From contig JAFVRD010000045.1 of the NCBI GenBank assembly GCA_017504435.1, positions 1 through 64,000 on the forward strand: a DNA stretch of 64,000 nucleotides. The letters are read 5' to 3'. Below the pieces are notes generated by a model. That model was not told where the DNA came from, did not search any database, and saw nothing but the letters and a program-made list of their open reading frames with translations. Position 1 is the first letter of the stretch. Each line of letters begins with the position of its first letter. The position numbers were made by a program, and so were the translations under genes. The stretch comes from Lentisphaeria bacterium (lineage in GTDB: Bacteria; Verrucomicrobiota; Lentisphaeria; Victivallales; Victivallaceae). Of the stretch, positions 1 to 9,400 are shown piece by piece.

Positions 1-623
1 CTCAACAACAAGCTCAAAAACAAACTCAACAAGCGCAACAGCAAAATCAGCAAAATCAGCAAAATCAGCAAAATCAGCAAAATCAGCAAAATCAGCAAAA
101 TCAGCAAAATCAGCAAAATCAGCAAAATCAGCAAAATCAGCAAAATCAGCAAAATCAGCAAAGTCAGCAAAGTCAGCAAAATCAACAAAATCAGCAACAA
201 ACTGAAAATGCCCGTCAAGCCGCCGAAAATCTTGCCCGACAGGCCCGCCAGTTAAATCAGCGTGATTTGGCAAAACAAGCTGAATCGGCACAGCAGAAAT
301 TGCAGGAAGCCGGTGCATTGCAAAAGGCAGGTAAAATTTCTGAAGCCCAGAAAAAGCTTGATGAAGCTGCCGCTGAACTTGGGAGACCGGAATCTGAAAA
401 AAAGACCAACGGCAATAGAAATTCTCCTGAACCGGCAGAAAAAAATCGTGATGATCAAAAATCTTCCGGTCGCTCTGCACCGGAAAAATCTCCGGAAGAA
501 CGGGAGAAAGAACGTGCCAATGCACAAAAACTCGAATTGCTGGATGATGAAGCCGGTGCGTTGCGGGAATTTATGCGTCACCGCCGCAACCTGCGCCGTC
601 CGCAAGTGGAAAAGGATTGGTGA
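1..623 (+). CDS. Bat-operon protein with Q/N repeat region (partial, 5' end outside window)
   Basis: The frame that opens at base 3 has no stop until 621-623, so this is the C-terminal ~206 residues of a longer protein. It begins with Gln-rich sequence, then 17 tandem Q-N-Q (or Q-S-Q) tripeptides. A charged, Ala/Glu/Gln-rich helical region follows, probably coiled coil (about 65-180). The tail ends in VEKDW, an ending I associate from memory with Bat/VWA-TPR proteins. It lies 4 bases upstream of the BatD-like gene, so it is probably the BatB/BatC member of an aerotolerance-type operon. The N-terminal domain is not visible, so the family assignment is an inference from position and tail. A polar low-complexity linker fits a periplasmic or cytoplasmic spacer. 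Confidence 0.7.
   Translation, partial: QQQAQKQTQQAQQQNQQNQQNQQNQQNQQNQQNQQNQQNQQNQQNQQNQQNQQSQQSQQNQQNQQQTENARQAAENLARQARQLNQRDLAKQAESAQQKLQEAGALQKAGKISEAQKKLDEAAAELGRPESEKKTNGNRNSPEPAEKNRDDQKSSGRSAPEKSPEEREKERANAQKLELLDDEAGALREFMRHRRNLRRPQVEKDW
42..194 (+). repeat. 9-bp tandem repeat, 17 units of CAAAATCAG
   Basis: Seventeen in-frame units of CAAAATCAG run without interruption. Two units are CAAAGTCAG and one ends in CAA. Each unit encodes Gln-Asn-Gln (Gln-Ser-Gln in the variants). Because the unit is a multiple of three, slippage changes the length of the Q/N tract without breaking the frame. Confidence 0.97.
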
Positions 624-627
624 TATT

Positions 628-2982
628 ATGAAAAAATTATCTGCATTTCTGCTTTTACTTCCGGTTTTACTGCTGCTGGGATTCACCGCAGGCATCACTG
701 TGACCCCATCTGAACCGGCTCCCGGAGAGGTGTTTCAAATCCAAATCCACGTTGACCGTGCCGGAGAACCGGAATTCACTCTGCCGTCGATACCCGGTCT
801 GCAAATTTCCCGCCGGATAAATTCCACCAGTTCCAGCACCTCCATAATCAATGGCAAACGGGAACAGAAATTCACCTACGGTCTCAATGCGCGTGCCGCA
901 AAACCGGGCAAATACACCATCGCTCCGGTCGATATCACTGTAAAGGGTGAAAAATCAACTACCCGTGCTGTCGAATTCACCGTTTATGAACCGGATGGCA
1001 AAAACAATTCCGGCAACCGGCCGCAGGCACAGCTTGTTTTCATCCCCTCCCGTCCGGTCTATGCCGGAGAAACGGTACATGCTGTACTCAGATTGCAAGT
1101 GCCGCCGGACTTCAATTTGCGGGATATGAAAATTCAGGAACAGGGCTTCGGAGATGCCGTCTTTGACATTTTGGGTAAAAACCGCCAGCGGTGGCGGCAG
1201 CTGCCCGGACGCAGAACCGGAATGTATGAATTTGCCGCCACTTTTCAAATGCCGCGTTCCGGGAAATTCACCCCGGTCTGTGAACTGCTTTTGCAAACAG
1301 TCGTTCAGGACAGAAGTGATCCTTTCGGCGGATTTTTCTCCATGGGACAAATCCGGGAAATACCGGTTTCAGCCGCCGGAAAGACTCTGCAGGTACTCCC
1401 TCTGCCGGAAGCTCCGGCAGATACAGTGAATACCGGCTTGATCGGCAACTGGCAAATAACCATGTCTGTTCCCGGGAACAAAACTTTCAAAACCGGTGAA
1501 GTGGCAGAACTCACCCTTGATATCACCGGTAATGCCCCGCTGAAAAATTTTCACGCACCGCAATTGACTCTGCCAGATGCCCGGATCTATCCCCCGGAAG
1601 TCCAGGTGCGTCCCAACGGGTGTTCGGTCAAATACATTTTCGTTCCGCTTGTCCCCGGAACCCGGGATATCCGGCAGACTTTCGCCGTTTTTGACCCGGA
1701 AAAAGGTCTCTACCGCAAGGAACTTTGCTCTGTCACCTGTCAAATCCTCCCCGGCAATGTTCCTGTTCCCGCCGGAAAAACGCCATTGTCTGCCGCGCCG
1801 GTTCCGGAAAAAGTCGCCGCCAAAGTACAGGATTTTCCGGTTTACCCGCTGCCGCCCGGTGGTTCTGTGACTCTGCCATTGTGGGAAAACCAAAAAACAT
1901 GGATAATTCTGTTCACTCTGGCAGGAGCAGTCATGCTGACTGTAAGTTTTCTGTACCATTGCTTTGGCAAATGTGATCCGGAAAAACGGGAATACCGCCG
2001 CCGGATGCAAAAATTTTCAGCATCTCTCAAACGCGCCGATGATATCAATGAATTTTTCCGGCAGCATGGAGTAACGGAAATCGCCGCTGCGACCGGTTTG
2101 CCTGCCGGTGCGACCGCAAAAGATATTGCCGAAAAACTTGATGACCCGGAATTGAGAAATTTTTTCCTCCGGCTCAATTCTTCCGGTTTCCGGCCCGGAA
2201 ATCCCGGTGATACCGGAGCAGAACCTGATGTCAGAAAAAAACTGCTCCAGCTGATCAAAAAAACTCTTGCCATACTGCTCATGTTTGCCGCACTGCCGGT
2301 CTGGGGCGGATTCCATCAGGGGCGCGATGCCTTTGACCGGGGTGATTACACTCAGGCAAAAGAGTATTTCCGCCAGATGATAAATCCGGATGCACCTGAT
2401 CCTTACAGTGTTTACAATTTCGGATGTCCCCAGTACATGCTGGGAGATTATCCGCGTGCGACGCTGGCATTTGAACAGGCTTTGCTGATGAATCCGGGAG
2501 ATGCCAGACTCAAAGCGGCATACCATGATGCCCTTGCCAAATTGCCCGGAATTCCGGAACCGGATGACGGTTCTCTGACTGCTTTCATCAGTTCTGTCCG
2601 CGACCGTTTCCGTCCCGACCACTACTTATTGGCAGCATCAATTCTCTTTGCACTGTTCGGATTCGGTTCACTTTTCCGGCAACTGCCGTGGAAAAAAAGT
2701 ATTATGACTGCCGTGGCGACCGCCATGCTGCTGTGTCTTTTTGCCGCATGGAGCCAAACTTGGCACCGTTATTCCCCTGACCGGGCGAGAATCATCGCTG
2801 CCCGGGCTGAACTGCACCGGCTGCCTGCCGGCAGCGGCTCTGTCGCAGGAATAATCCCAGGCGGCAGTGAAGTGACAATTGCCGAAAAAAGCGGCAACTG
2901 GGTACGCATTATCCTGCCCGATGCTTCCGGATGGGTGAAAGCCAGTGAAGTACAGGAGGTCTGCAAACATGGTCTCTGGTGA
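628..2982 (+). CDS. BatD-BatE-like fusion with C-terminal SH3 domain
   Basis: 784 residues. Residues 1-22 form a signal peptide (MKKLSAFLLLLPVLLLLGF). About 25-420 are BatD-type Ig-like repeats, with TPSEPAPGEVFQ and YAGETVHAVLRLQV as typical strands. A membrane helix lies near 425-447. A second signal-like hydrophobic stretch (545-560) is followed by TPR sequence (about 567-640, with YNFGCPQYMLGDYPRATLAF). Two more membrane helices (about 666-683 and 691-708) and a bacterial SH3-like domain (about 720-780, ending DASGWVKASE) complete it. In other bacteria BatD and BatE are separate; the internal signal-like segment marks where the two parts were probably joined. Bat proteins act at the inner membrane with MoxR/VWA partners; their biochemical role is unsettled. 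The ATG at 628 is chosen because it begins the signal peptide; longer in-frame starts overlap the upstream gene. Confidence 0.85.
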   Translation: MKKLSAFLLLLPVLLLLGFTAGITVTPSEPAPGEVFQIQIHVDRAGEPEFTLPSIPGLQISRRINSTSSSTSIINGKREQKFTYGLNARAAKPGKYTIAPVDITVKGEKSTTRAVEFTVYEPDGKNNSGNRPQAQLVFIPSRPVYAGETVHAVLRLQVPPDFNLRDMKIQEQGFGDAVFDILGKNRQRWRQLPGRRTGMYEFAATFQMPRSGKFTPVCELLLQTVVQDRSDPFGGFFSMGQIREIPVSAAGKTLQVLPLPEAPADTVNTGLIGNWQITMSVPGNKTFKTGEVAELTLDITGNAPLKNFHAPQLTLPDARIYPPEVQVRPNGCSVKYIFVPLVPGTRDIRQTFAVFDPEKGLYRKELCSVTCQILPGNVPVPAGKTPLSAAPVPEKVAAKVQDFPVYPLPPGGSVTLPLWENQKTWIILFTLAGAVMLTVSFLYHCFGKCDPEKREYRRRMQKFSASLKRADDINEFFRQHGVTEIAAATGLPAGATAKDIAEKLDDPELRNFFLRLNSSGFRPGNPGDTGAEPDVRKKLLQLIKKTLAILLMFAALPVWGGFHQGRDAFDRGDYTQAKEYFRQMINPDAPDPYSVYNFGCPQYMLGDYPRATLAFEQALLMNPGDARLKAAYHDALAKLPGIPEPDDGSLTAFISSVRDRFRPDHYLLAASILFALFGFGSLFRQLPWKKSIMTAVATAMLLCLFAAWSQTWHRYSPDRARIIAARAELHRLPAGSGSVAGIIPGGSEVTIAEKSGNWVRIILPDASGWVKASEVQEVCKHGLW

Positions 2983-3835
2983 TTCTGCACCGCCGCTGAT
3001 CTGGTCATTGAGCCGGAAACTGCGCCGCCGCTGGTGTCCGCGCGCAGCAGTGATACATTACCGGGAGGCATACCACGGTTATCACCCTGATGCTGATGCC
3101 GAGTGCAGGGATTTGAATTTTCTGCACCGTATTGTCCCGCTGAATAAATACATCCGGCAACTGCTGCTGGCGGTAATGCGGGAGAGTTTTTACCGCAACA
3201 GTACCGCCCCGGAAACTCTGACCGTCATGGCATTGGAAAAGTGGGAATATGATTTCCGGAGAATGGTATTCGGTAATGCCCCTTTGCTGCTTGACTTGAT
3301 CCACCGGAACGGCAATGATTTTTCCGCGCTGAAAAAAGAGGTTAAGGAAACTTTGATACAGCGGTGCGAACAACTTGCTTGCGGAGCATGGAAAGAACTG
3401 CTGGCAGTACCGCCGCTGCGCCGGAGATTTATCGCCTCGCCACTAAAACTCAATATCAATGAATTATGCTGTTATGCCTCGCCATTGCTGGCTTATTCCG
3501 ATCAGGGAACTTTGCGGATCGTGGAATTGCGGGAAGGAAGCATAGGTGCTCATCCGGAAATATTGCTTATGCACCGGTTTTATGCTTTGAATGTTTCCGG
3601 CAGATCTCCGGCTGCGGTGATATCCTGTCAGCTTGATCCGGCTGACGGCAGTTTCCGGCAATTTGATGCCGGTGACAGCTGTTATGAGATTTTGCAGCGC
3701 ATGAACCGTGAAGCCGCCGCCCATCAGGCAGAACTGCAATTGCCGCTGACGGAGGTTCCGGTCAATAATATCAATTGTCCACGGTGTGTATTTGACCGAT
3801 ACTGCCGTAACAAACTTAAAAATAATGTTATTTAA
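2969..3835 (+). CDS. Cas4/AddB-like PD-(D/E)XK family protein with degenerate active site
   Basis: 288 residues. The ATG at 2969 is preceded by AGGAGGT at 2954-2960 and overlaps the BatD-like gene by 14 bases. The N-terminus (WSLSRKLRRRWCPRAAVIHY) matches the opening of RecB-type/Cas4-like nucleases. Four cysteines at 23, 270, 273 and 279 (C...CxxCx5C) have the spacing of the Fe-S cluster in Cas4 and AddB. The usual D...(D/E)xK segment is represented by LLAYSDQGTLRIVELREG (173-190): the first Asp is missing and Lys is Arg. The fold and cluster are probably kept while nuclease activity is doubtful. There is no CRISPR array, cas1 or helicase nearby, so a CRISPR role is not supported. Its partner and function are unknown. 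Confidence 0.6.
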   Translation: MVSGDSAPPLIWSLSRKLRRRWCPRAAVIHYREAYHGYHPDADAECRDLNFLHRIVPLNKYIRQLLLAVMRESFYRNSTAPETLTVMALEKWEYDFRRMVFGNAPLLLDLIHRNGNDFSALKKEVKETLIQRCEQLACGAWKELLAVPPLRRRFIASPLKLNINELCCYASPLLAYSDQGTLRIVELREGSIGAHPEILLMHRFYALNVSGRSPAAVISCQLDPADGSFRQFDAGDSCYEILQRMNREAAAHQAELQLPLTEVPVNNINCPRCVFDRYCRNKLKNNVI

Positions 3836-3848
3836 AAAGGAGACCATC

Positions 3849-4286
3849 ATGAAAAAAATCCTGCTTGCCATCATCGCCGTTTTTTGTGTTTTTTCAACGT
3901 GGGCAAAAGCTCCGGACGGTTGGCTCACTGATTACGATCAGGCGTTGAAAGAGGCCCAAAAAAGCCATAAATATGTCTTTGTCCTGTTCACCGGTTCAGA
4001 TTGGTGCCCCTATTGCGTGCGGCTGCGTAAAGATGTTCTGGAAACTGAGAGATTCAAAAAATTCGCCGCCGAAAAACTCATTACGGTCTATTGTGATGAT
4101 CCCAGAAATGATCCGCCATCGCGCCGCCAGCTTGCCAAACAGCAGCAGTGGAAAAAAGAACTTAAAGCCGGACGGGGTGTGCCTTCTGTGGTCGTGGTCA
4201 ACAGTAAAGGCAAAGTTGTCACCCGTATATCCGGTTACGCCCCGGTAAATGTTTATATGAGTAAATTGGAAAAGGAACTCAAATGA
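3849..4286 (+). CDS. Exported thioredoxin-like protein
   Basis: 145 residues. A signal peptide (MKKILLAIIAVFCVFSTWAKA) is followed by a thioredoxin fold with the redox motif WCPYC at about residues 56-60, and GVPSVVVVNSKGKVV containing the cis-Pro strand. It resembles periplasmic thiol-disulfide proteins of the thioredoxin_7/DsbD-gamma type. The start at 3849 has AAGGAG upstream (about 3838-3843). Its stop overlaps the start of the DsbD-like gene (ATGA), so the two are translationally coupled. It is probably reduced by that membrane protein and hands electrons to envelope substrates. The specific substrate is unknown. Confidence 0.85.
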   Translation: MKKILLAIIAVFCVFSTWAKAPDGWLTDYDQALKEAQKSHKYVFVLFTGSDWCPYCVRLRKDVLETERFKKFAAEKLITVYCDDPRNDPPSRRQLAKQQQWKKELKAGRGVPSVVVVNSKGKVVTRISGYAPVNVYMSKLEKELK

Positions 4287-5473
4287 ACCGTCTGATCCTG
4301 ACATTACTGCTCTGTACCGGATTCGCGCTTGCCGCTGCGGAAACAGATATTTCCGGAATAACCTGTACCCCGGACGGAGTCTGTTATCTGCCTGGAGAAA
4401 CTCCGGAAATATCCGGTGCTCCGGCAGCGCAATTCACTTTGCTCCGGCGGGGTATCGGACTGATGGATGCCGACCGTTTTCTGGAATTTCTGCAACACAC
4501 TCCGGGTGCAGTTACCGGAGAATTCTGGGCCATGCTGGCATTGGCATTTGCCGGCGGCATCCTGCTCAATCTCACCCCCTGTGTTCTGCCGATGATCCCC
4601 ATAAATCTGGCGATCATCGGAGCCAACGGCGGGAAACACGGATTCCGGCGCGGATTGCTGTACGGGACGGGAATGTGTATTGCCTACGGAATACTCGGCG
4701 CGCTGGCGGCATTTGCCGGGATCGGATTCGGAGCGTTGAACAGCTCTCCATTATTCAATATCGCCATCGGCATACTCTTTTTGCTGATGTCTCTGGCAAT
4801 GGCAGGAGCGATTCGTTTTGATCTGCAGAGATTCCGTCCGGATATCTCCGGAAAATTAAACCGCCAAGCGTGGTTTGCGCCGGTGATTTTCGGAGTATTG
4901 GCGGCACTGCTGGCAGGTGCATGTGTCGCTCCAGCAGTGGCAAGTGTGCTTTTTTACACTGCCAATGCTGTCAGCAACGGTCAATACTATGCCGCAGTGA
5001 TCCCCTTTGTACTCGGTGCCGGCATGGCTCTGCCGTGGCCGATCGCCGGAGCCGGAACTGCAATACTGCCCAAACCGGGCAGGTTCATGAATGGCATAAA
5101 ATATCTTTTTGCCGTAATTATTTTTGCGTCGGCAATTTACTATATTGTTTCCGGTATCCGGCTTGCTTCGGCAAATGGCAACAGCGCAAATGACGGTTTT
5201 GCAGCATTGGAGAATGCCCGTCAGCAGGCCTTGCAGCGAAAACTGCCCATTCTGGTCAAATTCACTGCCTCATGGTGCGGCAACTGTGCCGCAATGGAAC
5301 GCGGTGCCCTGAATGACCGCCGGGTAAAAAAAGTATTGGCAGATGAATTTATTACAGTAACATTCCCGGCAGAAGATCCCCGCGAACCGAAAATCGCCGC
5401 TTTGCTCAAAGCATGGGATATTCCCGGATTTCCGGCATTTGTGATTTTGGAACCGGTCACTTCACAAAAATAA
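4283..5473 (+). CDS. DsbD-like thiol:disulfide interchange protein (short N-terminus)
   Basis: 396 residues. A signal peptide and only ~75 residues of periplasmic sequence precede the CcdA/DsbD membrane domain (about 85-300). That domain has conserved cysteines in NLTPCVLPMIPIN and LAGACVAPAVAS, the pair that moves electrons across the membrane. The C-terminal thioredoxin domain carries WCGNC (about 328-332). The usual N-terminal DsbD-alpha domain seems missing or reduced; the adjacent exported thioredoxin may take its place (inference). The start overlaps the upstream stop. The 3' end overlaps the convergent apbE gene by 17 bases. Confidence 0.88.
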   Translation: MNRLILTLLLCTGFALAAAETDISGITCTPDGVCYLPGETPEISGAPAAQFTLLRRGIGLMDADRFLEFLQHTPGAVTGEFWAMLALAFAGGILLNLTPCVLPMIPINLAIIGANGGKHGFRRGLLYGTGMCIAYGILGALAAFAGIGFGALNSSPLFNIAIGILFLLMSLAMAGAIRFDLQRFRPDISGKLNRQAWFAPVIFGVLAALLAGACVAPAVASVLFYTANAVSNGQYYAAVIPFVLGAGMALPWPIAGAGTAILPKPGRFMNGIKYLFAVIIFASAIYYIVSGIRLASANGNSANDGFAALENARQQALQRKLPILVKFTASWCGNCAAMERGALNDRRVKKVLADEFITVTFPAEDPREPKIAALLKAWDIPGFPAFVILEPVTSQK

Positions 5474-6434
5474 TTTGGAGTTCAGGATAAATTTTCTGCA
5501 GTTGTGCCACCGTATTTTCATTTCCGATGGCACAGCTGGTGGAAAATACATCGGCATCCAATGCCCGGGGACATATCACGGTGACGGTTCGTGTTTTACC
5601 GGGCAAACCGGTTTTGGGGGAGATTATATGCCCGTAACGTTTGCCTTTCAAGGTTACGAAACGTTCATAATCTCCGGATGTGGAAACCGCCATTGCCGGT
5701 TTGATTTCCAGCGTTTCCGGCAAAGTTTTTTCCGGTTGTTCCGGATCACGCACCGCGACCCGGTAAAAACTCCGTCCCGGCGGCGGTTCCGGCAGAAAAC
5801 GCAAATTCCCGCCGATATCCACCACCCCGGCAGTGATCCCGCAACGCACGATTGCCGACATTGCCAGATCCGCGGCATAGCCTTTGGCTATTCCTCCCAT
5901 ATCCAACGCCATATCCGGCACGGAAAAACGTATCGTCCGGCGGGCATCATCCAGAATAAGTTTATCGAAACCGACCCGTTTCAGCACCTCCCGGATCTCC
6001 GCAGCTGACGGCGGAGTGTCGCCGCGTTTGCGGTAAAATCCCCACAAATCCATCAGCGGCTTGACGGTGATGTCAAAATTGCCGTCACTTTCCAAATACG
6101 CCTGCTGCGCCCGTTTGATCAGAAACCACATTGCTTCCGAACACCTGAAATCCCGATGGGAGGCAGTGGCATTGAGCAAAGATAATTCACTTCCGGGATT
6201 ATAAAGCGAACATGCGGCGTTGACCCGGTCAAATTCCGCCTTGCCGGCGGCAAGAGCAGAATTCAACTGAGCTTCACTGCCGTAGATCGAAATACTGCAT
6301 ATCGTTCCCATGACCGGAAATTCAGCACGCAGCGGCCGGGTATCCTGCCTTCTGGCATTGTAGAACAACACCGCCGCCGCGGCTGCCAGCAGCATTAAAA
6401 CTGCCGTGATCAAACCGGGAACGCTGAATTTCAT
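5457..6434 (-). CDS. apbE: FAD:protein FMN transferase ApbE
   Basis: 325 residues with an N-terminal membrane anchor (TAVLMLLAAAAAVLFYN). It covalently attaches FMN to Thr/Ser of target proteins such as Rnf/Nqr subunits. Family motifs are clear: MGTICSISIYG, the FAD/Mg region DMGGIAKGYAAD, GVVDIGGN, AVSTSGDYERF, YGHIISPKTGLP and ADVFSTSCAIG. No obvious FMN-carrying target lies in the window. It begins 4 bases after the ileS stop on the same strand, so it is probably co-transcribed with ileS, although the functions are unrelated. Its 3' end overlaps the convergent DsbD-like gene. Confidence 0.93.
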   Translation of the reverse strand: MKFSVPGLITAVLMLLAAAAAVLFYNARRQDTRPLRAEFPVMGTICSISIYGSEAQLNSALAAGKAEFDRVNAACSLYNPGSELSLLNATASHRDFRCSEAMWFLIKRAQQAYLESDGNFDITVKPLMDLWGFYRKRGDTPPSAAEIREVLKRVGFDKLILDDARRTIRFSVPDMALDMGGIAKGYAADLAMSAIVRCGITAGVVDIGGNLRFLPEPPPGRSFYRVAVRDPEQPEKTLPETLEIKPAMAVSTSGDYERFVTLKGKRYGHIISPKTGLPGKTRTVTVICPRALDADVFSTSCAIGNENTVAQLQKIYPELQIIFVK

Positions 6435-6438
6435 CTTT

Positions 6439-9400
6439 TTACGCTTTCACAACAGTCACTTTGACAGCAGCACCGTTGATATCCAGTTCGGTATCACCTG
6501 AACCCGGAATGAATTCCGCAGCCAGCACTTCACCGGCAATATAATCACGGTAATCCGCCATTGCCTTGCCGGCAGTCTCACCGGCACTGTAAGTAACTTT
6601 GATCCGGTCGGTAACGTCGAATTTCAACTCTTTGCGGAGGTTCTGCAGTTTACTGACCATTTCACGCGCCATTCCTTCAGCTTCCAATTCCGGAGTCAGA
6701 ACCGTCTCCAGTGCGATAGTCACTCCGTTTTCACTGGATGCGACCAATCCCGGACGTTCTTCGCGCTTGATGATAAGATCATCAGCGGTTATAGCGGCTT
6801 TGCTGCCGTCGGACAATTCGATATCCAGCGGTTTGCCGCTGAGAATAGCACTGATTTCTGCGGCAGACAACTGCGCGATCTTGGCGGCAGCGGCTTTCAT
6901 CTCTTTGCCGAGTCTGGCACCGAGAGCTTTGAAATTCGCCTTGCAGGAACGTTTGACCAACTGTTCCTCATCATCACAGAAATCCACGGATTTTACATTC
7001 AACTCATCCGCAATGATCTGGGCTGTGCCCTGCACCATTTCCCGCTCCTGAGCATCTCCCAGAGCCAGGATCGCCCGGGCCAGCGGCTGACGGACTTTGA
7101 GATTGTTGGCAGTACGCAGGAACCGGCCCTGGGAAACTGCCAGCATGGTCAAAGCCATCTGTTTTTCCAGATATTCGTCACGGCAGTCATCCGGTTCGGG
7201 ATAGTCGCAGAGATGAACCGAGTCCGGCATGCCCGGAGTCTTGATCGCCTGATAGATCGCTTCCGTAGTGAAAGGAATGAACGGTGCGGCAGTTTTGGCA
7301 AACAGCAGCAGCACATAGTGCAATGTCTGGTAAGCCTCACGTTTATCCGCATCCGAATCGCTCTTCCAGAAGCGGCGGCGGCTGCGACGGATGTACCAGT
7401 TGGTCAAATCGTCAATGAAACGGCTGAAACGGGTCGCTGCTTTCTGCAGGTTGTAATTGTCCATTTCATACCGGATCTCTTCGACCATCTGGGATGCCGA
7501 ACTGAGGATCCAGCGATCCAGCACATTGGCAGGATTTGCCGGTGCGGTCACTTCTCCCGCCCCCGGATCGTAACCGTCAACATTGGCGTAGGTGGTGAAA
7601 AATGACAGTGCGTTCCACATGGGGATCATCACCCCGCGCAAGATCTCTTTGACTCCGGCTTCGGAAAATTTGAGGTCTTCGGCGCGCACCACCTGACTGC
7701 CCAGCATAAAGAGACGCAGCGCATCGGCACCGCAGCGGTCAATGACCTCGTTGGGATCGGGATAATTCTTTTTGCGTTTGGACATTTTCTGACCGTCCTC
7801 AGCAAGAATCAAACCGTTGACCACCACATTGCGGTACGGACACTTATCAAACAGGCATGTTCCCAGCACCATCAGAGTGTAGAACCAGCCGCGGGTCTGA
7901 TCCAGACCTTCGGCAATGAAGTCTGCCGGGAAATTTTTCTCAAAATGTTCTTTATTCTCAAACGGGTAATGTTCCTGCGCGTAAGGCATGGCACCGGATT
8001 CGAACCAGCAATCCAGCACCTCCGGAGTACGGTGGTAGGTTTTGCCGTCTTTGCGGATAACGATTTTGTCAATGAAGTGTTTGTGCAAGTCGGTGACTTT
8101 CTCTCCGGAAAGTTCCTCCAATTCAGCAACACTGCCGACGCAGATCCGGTCTTCCGGATCCTCATCGTTGATCCATACCGGAATGCATGAACCCCAGAAA
8201 CGGTTGCGGCTGATATTCCAGTCGCGGGCATTGAGCAGCCAGTTGGTAAACCGTTTGCCGCCGACATAATCAGGCTGCCAGCGGACATTTTCGTTGTTGG
8301 CGGCGAGACGTTCATGGAGATCTTCGACCCGGACATACCACGCTTCGATGGCACGGTAGATCAGCGGGGTATCGGTACGGTCGCAGAAAGGATAACTGTG
8401 GGTGATGGTCGCCTGATGCACCAGTTTTCCCTCTTCTTTGAGACGGCGGATGATATCTTTGTCGCAATCTTTGCAGAATCTGCCGGCGTATTCAGGAACT
8501 TTGTCTGTGAAGTTGCAGGAGGTATCCAGCGGATCGGCAATGACCATGATCCCCGCTTCGCGGCAGACCCGGAAGTCATCTTCTCCGTATGCCGGAGCAA
8601 TATGCACCAGACCGACACCGTCACCGGTGCTGACATAATCATCGTTGAGCACCCGGAATGCACCTTCAGCGGCGAATTCAGCAAAATACGGGAACAGCGG
8701 TTCGTAAGTCCATCCTTTGAGGTCACTGCCTTTAAGAGTGGCAACGGTCTCAAAATCCTCCGCTTTGCGGAAAAGTGCGGAAACCCTTTCGGTCGCCATC
8801 ACATAGCAGGCTTTTGCCGGATCGGTCAGATCCCGGACGATACTGTATTCCACTTCCGCACCGGCACAAATAGCGAGGTTTTCCGGCAATGTCCACGGAG
8901 TAGTCGTCCAGACGAGCAAATAGGTATCTCCCCATGCGGCATCGGCACCGGATTTGACTTTGACCCGGACGGTCACCGCCGGATCCTGAACATCTTTGTA
9001 GTTGCTGCCGGCTTCAAAGTTGGACAGCGGAGTGGAAAGTTTCCAGGAGTAAGGCATGATCCGGTATGATTTATAGACCCGGTTCTGATTCCAGAGCTGC
9101 TTGAATATCCACCAGATGGTTTCCATGAATTGCGGGTTCATGGTTTTATAGTCATTATCAAAATCCACCCAGCGTCCCATACGGGTAACAGTTCTGCGCC
9201 ATTCGCCGACATAACGCAGCACCATGGAACGGCACTGTTCGTTGAATTTATCGACTCCGAATTCGCGGATTTCAAACGCGCCGTTGATATTCAGCGCATC
9301 CTGGGCGAGAGCTTCAATGGGCAGACCGTGGGTATCCCATCCGAAGCGGCGGGCTACATATTTGCCGCACATGGTCTGATAACGCGGCACCACGTCTTTG

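Noticed and set aside
3-194. CAAAATCAG array as a CRISPR or DNA-level regulatory repeat
   Set aside because: There are no spacers, and the units are in frame inside a long open reading frame, so it is a coding minisatellite.
2969-3835. Assignment as CRISPR-associated Cas4
   Set aside because: There is no array, cas1/cas2 or other cas gene in the window, and the active-site residues are altered.
8314-9069. 251-aa plus-strand open frame opposite ileS
   Set aside because: It is a shadow of the highly conserved ileS coding sequence.
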